A DNA stretch of 6,065 bases, from assembly GCA_947296775.1 (NCBI GenBank), contig CAMYRF010000060.1:1-6065 (forward strand), in the 5' to 3' direction. Source of the DNA: an uncultured Mycoplasmatota bacterium (GTDB lineage: Bacteria > Bacillota_I > Bacilli_A > RF39 > UBA660). Numbering within the stretch: the stretch's first letter is position 1; each line of letters begins with the position of its first letter. Made by a program: the position numbers and the translations under genes. The notes beneath the pieces were generated by a model. That model was given only the letters and a program-made list of their open reading frames with translations, did not search any database and had not been told where the DNA came from. Of the stretch, positions 5,603 through 6,065 are shown piece by piece.

Positions 5603-6065
5603 TATATTTTCTCATAAAACTTTCTTTATATTCTAAGAAATTACCATTTTCAATAGACTTTCTAATTTCTTCAGTGAGCCTAATTAAAAATCTAATATTA
5701 TGTATAGAAAGAAGTCGGCCACCTAAAGTTTCTTTAGCAGCCAGTAAATGTCTAATATAAGCTTTAGAATAATTCTTACAAGTATAACAATCACATTCAC
5801 TATCAATAGGTGTAAAATCCTCTCTAAATTTTAAATTTTTCAAATTAATTTTGCCGTTATAAGTAAATGCATTTCCATGACGAGCAAGTCTAGTTGGTAA
5901 AACACAGTCAAACATATCAATACCACGTTCTATACCTTCAAAAATATCTACCGGTTCTCCAACACCCATTAAATATCTGGGTTTATCAGTAGGTAAATAT
6001 TTAATTGCATCATCAATCATTTTATACATTACATCTTTACCCTCGCCAACACTAGTACCGCCAAT
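5589..6065 (-). CDS. tgt: tRNA-guanine(34) transglycosylase (C-terminal part; N-terminus outside window)
   Basis: Tgt exchanges guanine at the wobble position of GUN-anticodon tRNAs for the queuosine precursor preQ1. The 158 visible residues begin in frame at the right edge with IGGTSVGEG, so the Met codon at 6029 is internal and not a start. PRYLMGVGEP leads to RGIDMFDCVLPTRLARHG, in which the Asp of FDCV (fragment residue 53) is the catalytic nucleophile and TRxARxG is the nearby tRNA-contacting segment. The zinc site is complete: CDCYTC (91-96) gives three Cys ligands and the His of LLSIHN (122) the fourth. Family length is about 375-380 residues, so some 220 residues lie outside the window. 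The gene ends in its own terminator. In B. subtilis yajC follows tgt; here a surface protein gene follows instead. Confidence 0.97.
   Translation of the reverse strand: MGGTSVGEGKDVMYKMIDDAIKYLPTDKPRYLMGVGEPVDIFEGIERGIDMFDCVLPTRLARHGNAFTYNGKINLKNLKFREDFTPIDSECDCYTCKNYSKAYIRHLLAAKETLGGRLLSIHNIRFLIRLTEEIRKSIENGNFLEYKESFMRKYNNLD

Noticed and set aside
5589..6029. tgt start at the Met codon at 6029
   Set aside because: The frame stays open to the right edge with the conserved IGGTSVGEG segment, so this Met is internal.
1..6065. TGA read as Trp (Mycoplasma-type code), since no gene here stops at TGA
   Set aside because: All Trp codons I checked are TGG, and six stop codons are too few to decide; the standard code explains all genes.

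Overview
The window is an AT-rich (roughly 70% A+T by eye) stretch of a low-GC Gram-positive chromosome. The set tgt, a YrzE-like membrane gene, a SpoVB-like flippase, a ComN-like gene and secD is the neighbourhood I know from Bacillus subtilis (tgt-yajC-yrzE-yrbG-spoVB-comN-secDF). This points to Bacilli or a Bacilli-derived gut lineage. The two surface proteins are of a kind common in uncultured gut Firmicutes. Six genes end inside the window and all use TAA or TAG; TGG is used for Trp.

Layout, left to right. 1-817 (-): N-terminal part of secD, running off the left edge. 833-1105 (-): comN-like gene, whose stop codon lies in the secD ribosome binding site; a sigma-A-type promoter sits at 1134-1162. 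1106-1406: intergenic, with an unidentified 44-codon coding-like remnant (+) and a promoter that seems to give a nearly leaderless flippase mRNA. 1407-2708 (+): SpoVB/MurJ-like flippase. 2709-2953: intergenic, with a second coding remnant (-). 2954-3643 (-): membrane-anchored TasA/camelysin-like surface protein with an Asn-rich stalk. 3644-3754: divergent promoter region. 3755-4114 (+): YrzE-like four-helix membrane protein. 4113-4141: bidirectional terminator. 4176-5462 (-): a larger paralogue of the surface protein, with an extra C-terminal domain. 5463-5588: its promoter plus the tgt terminator. 5589-6065 (-): C-terminal part of tgt, running off the right edge. No gap without a gene exceeds about 300 bases.

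The housekeeping part covers tRNA queuosine modification (tgt), protein export (secD with comN upstream) and lipid-linked precursor flipping (SpoVB-like). The accessory part is the pair of SipW/TasA-type surface proteins on either side of the yrzE-like gene, where yajC would be expected. Their shared domain suggests an old duplication and a role in a cell-surface fibre or matrix. The last ~180 bp of the larger one has a clearly higher GC content (about 42% against about 28% elsewhere in the gene) and falls on the part of its C-terminal domain that I recall as variable between homologues. This is the most interesting signal in the window. No reverse transcriptase, transposase, CRISPR array, SipW peptidase or RNA gene was seen.
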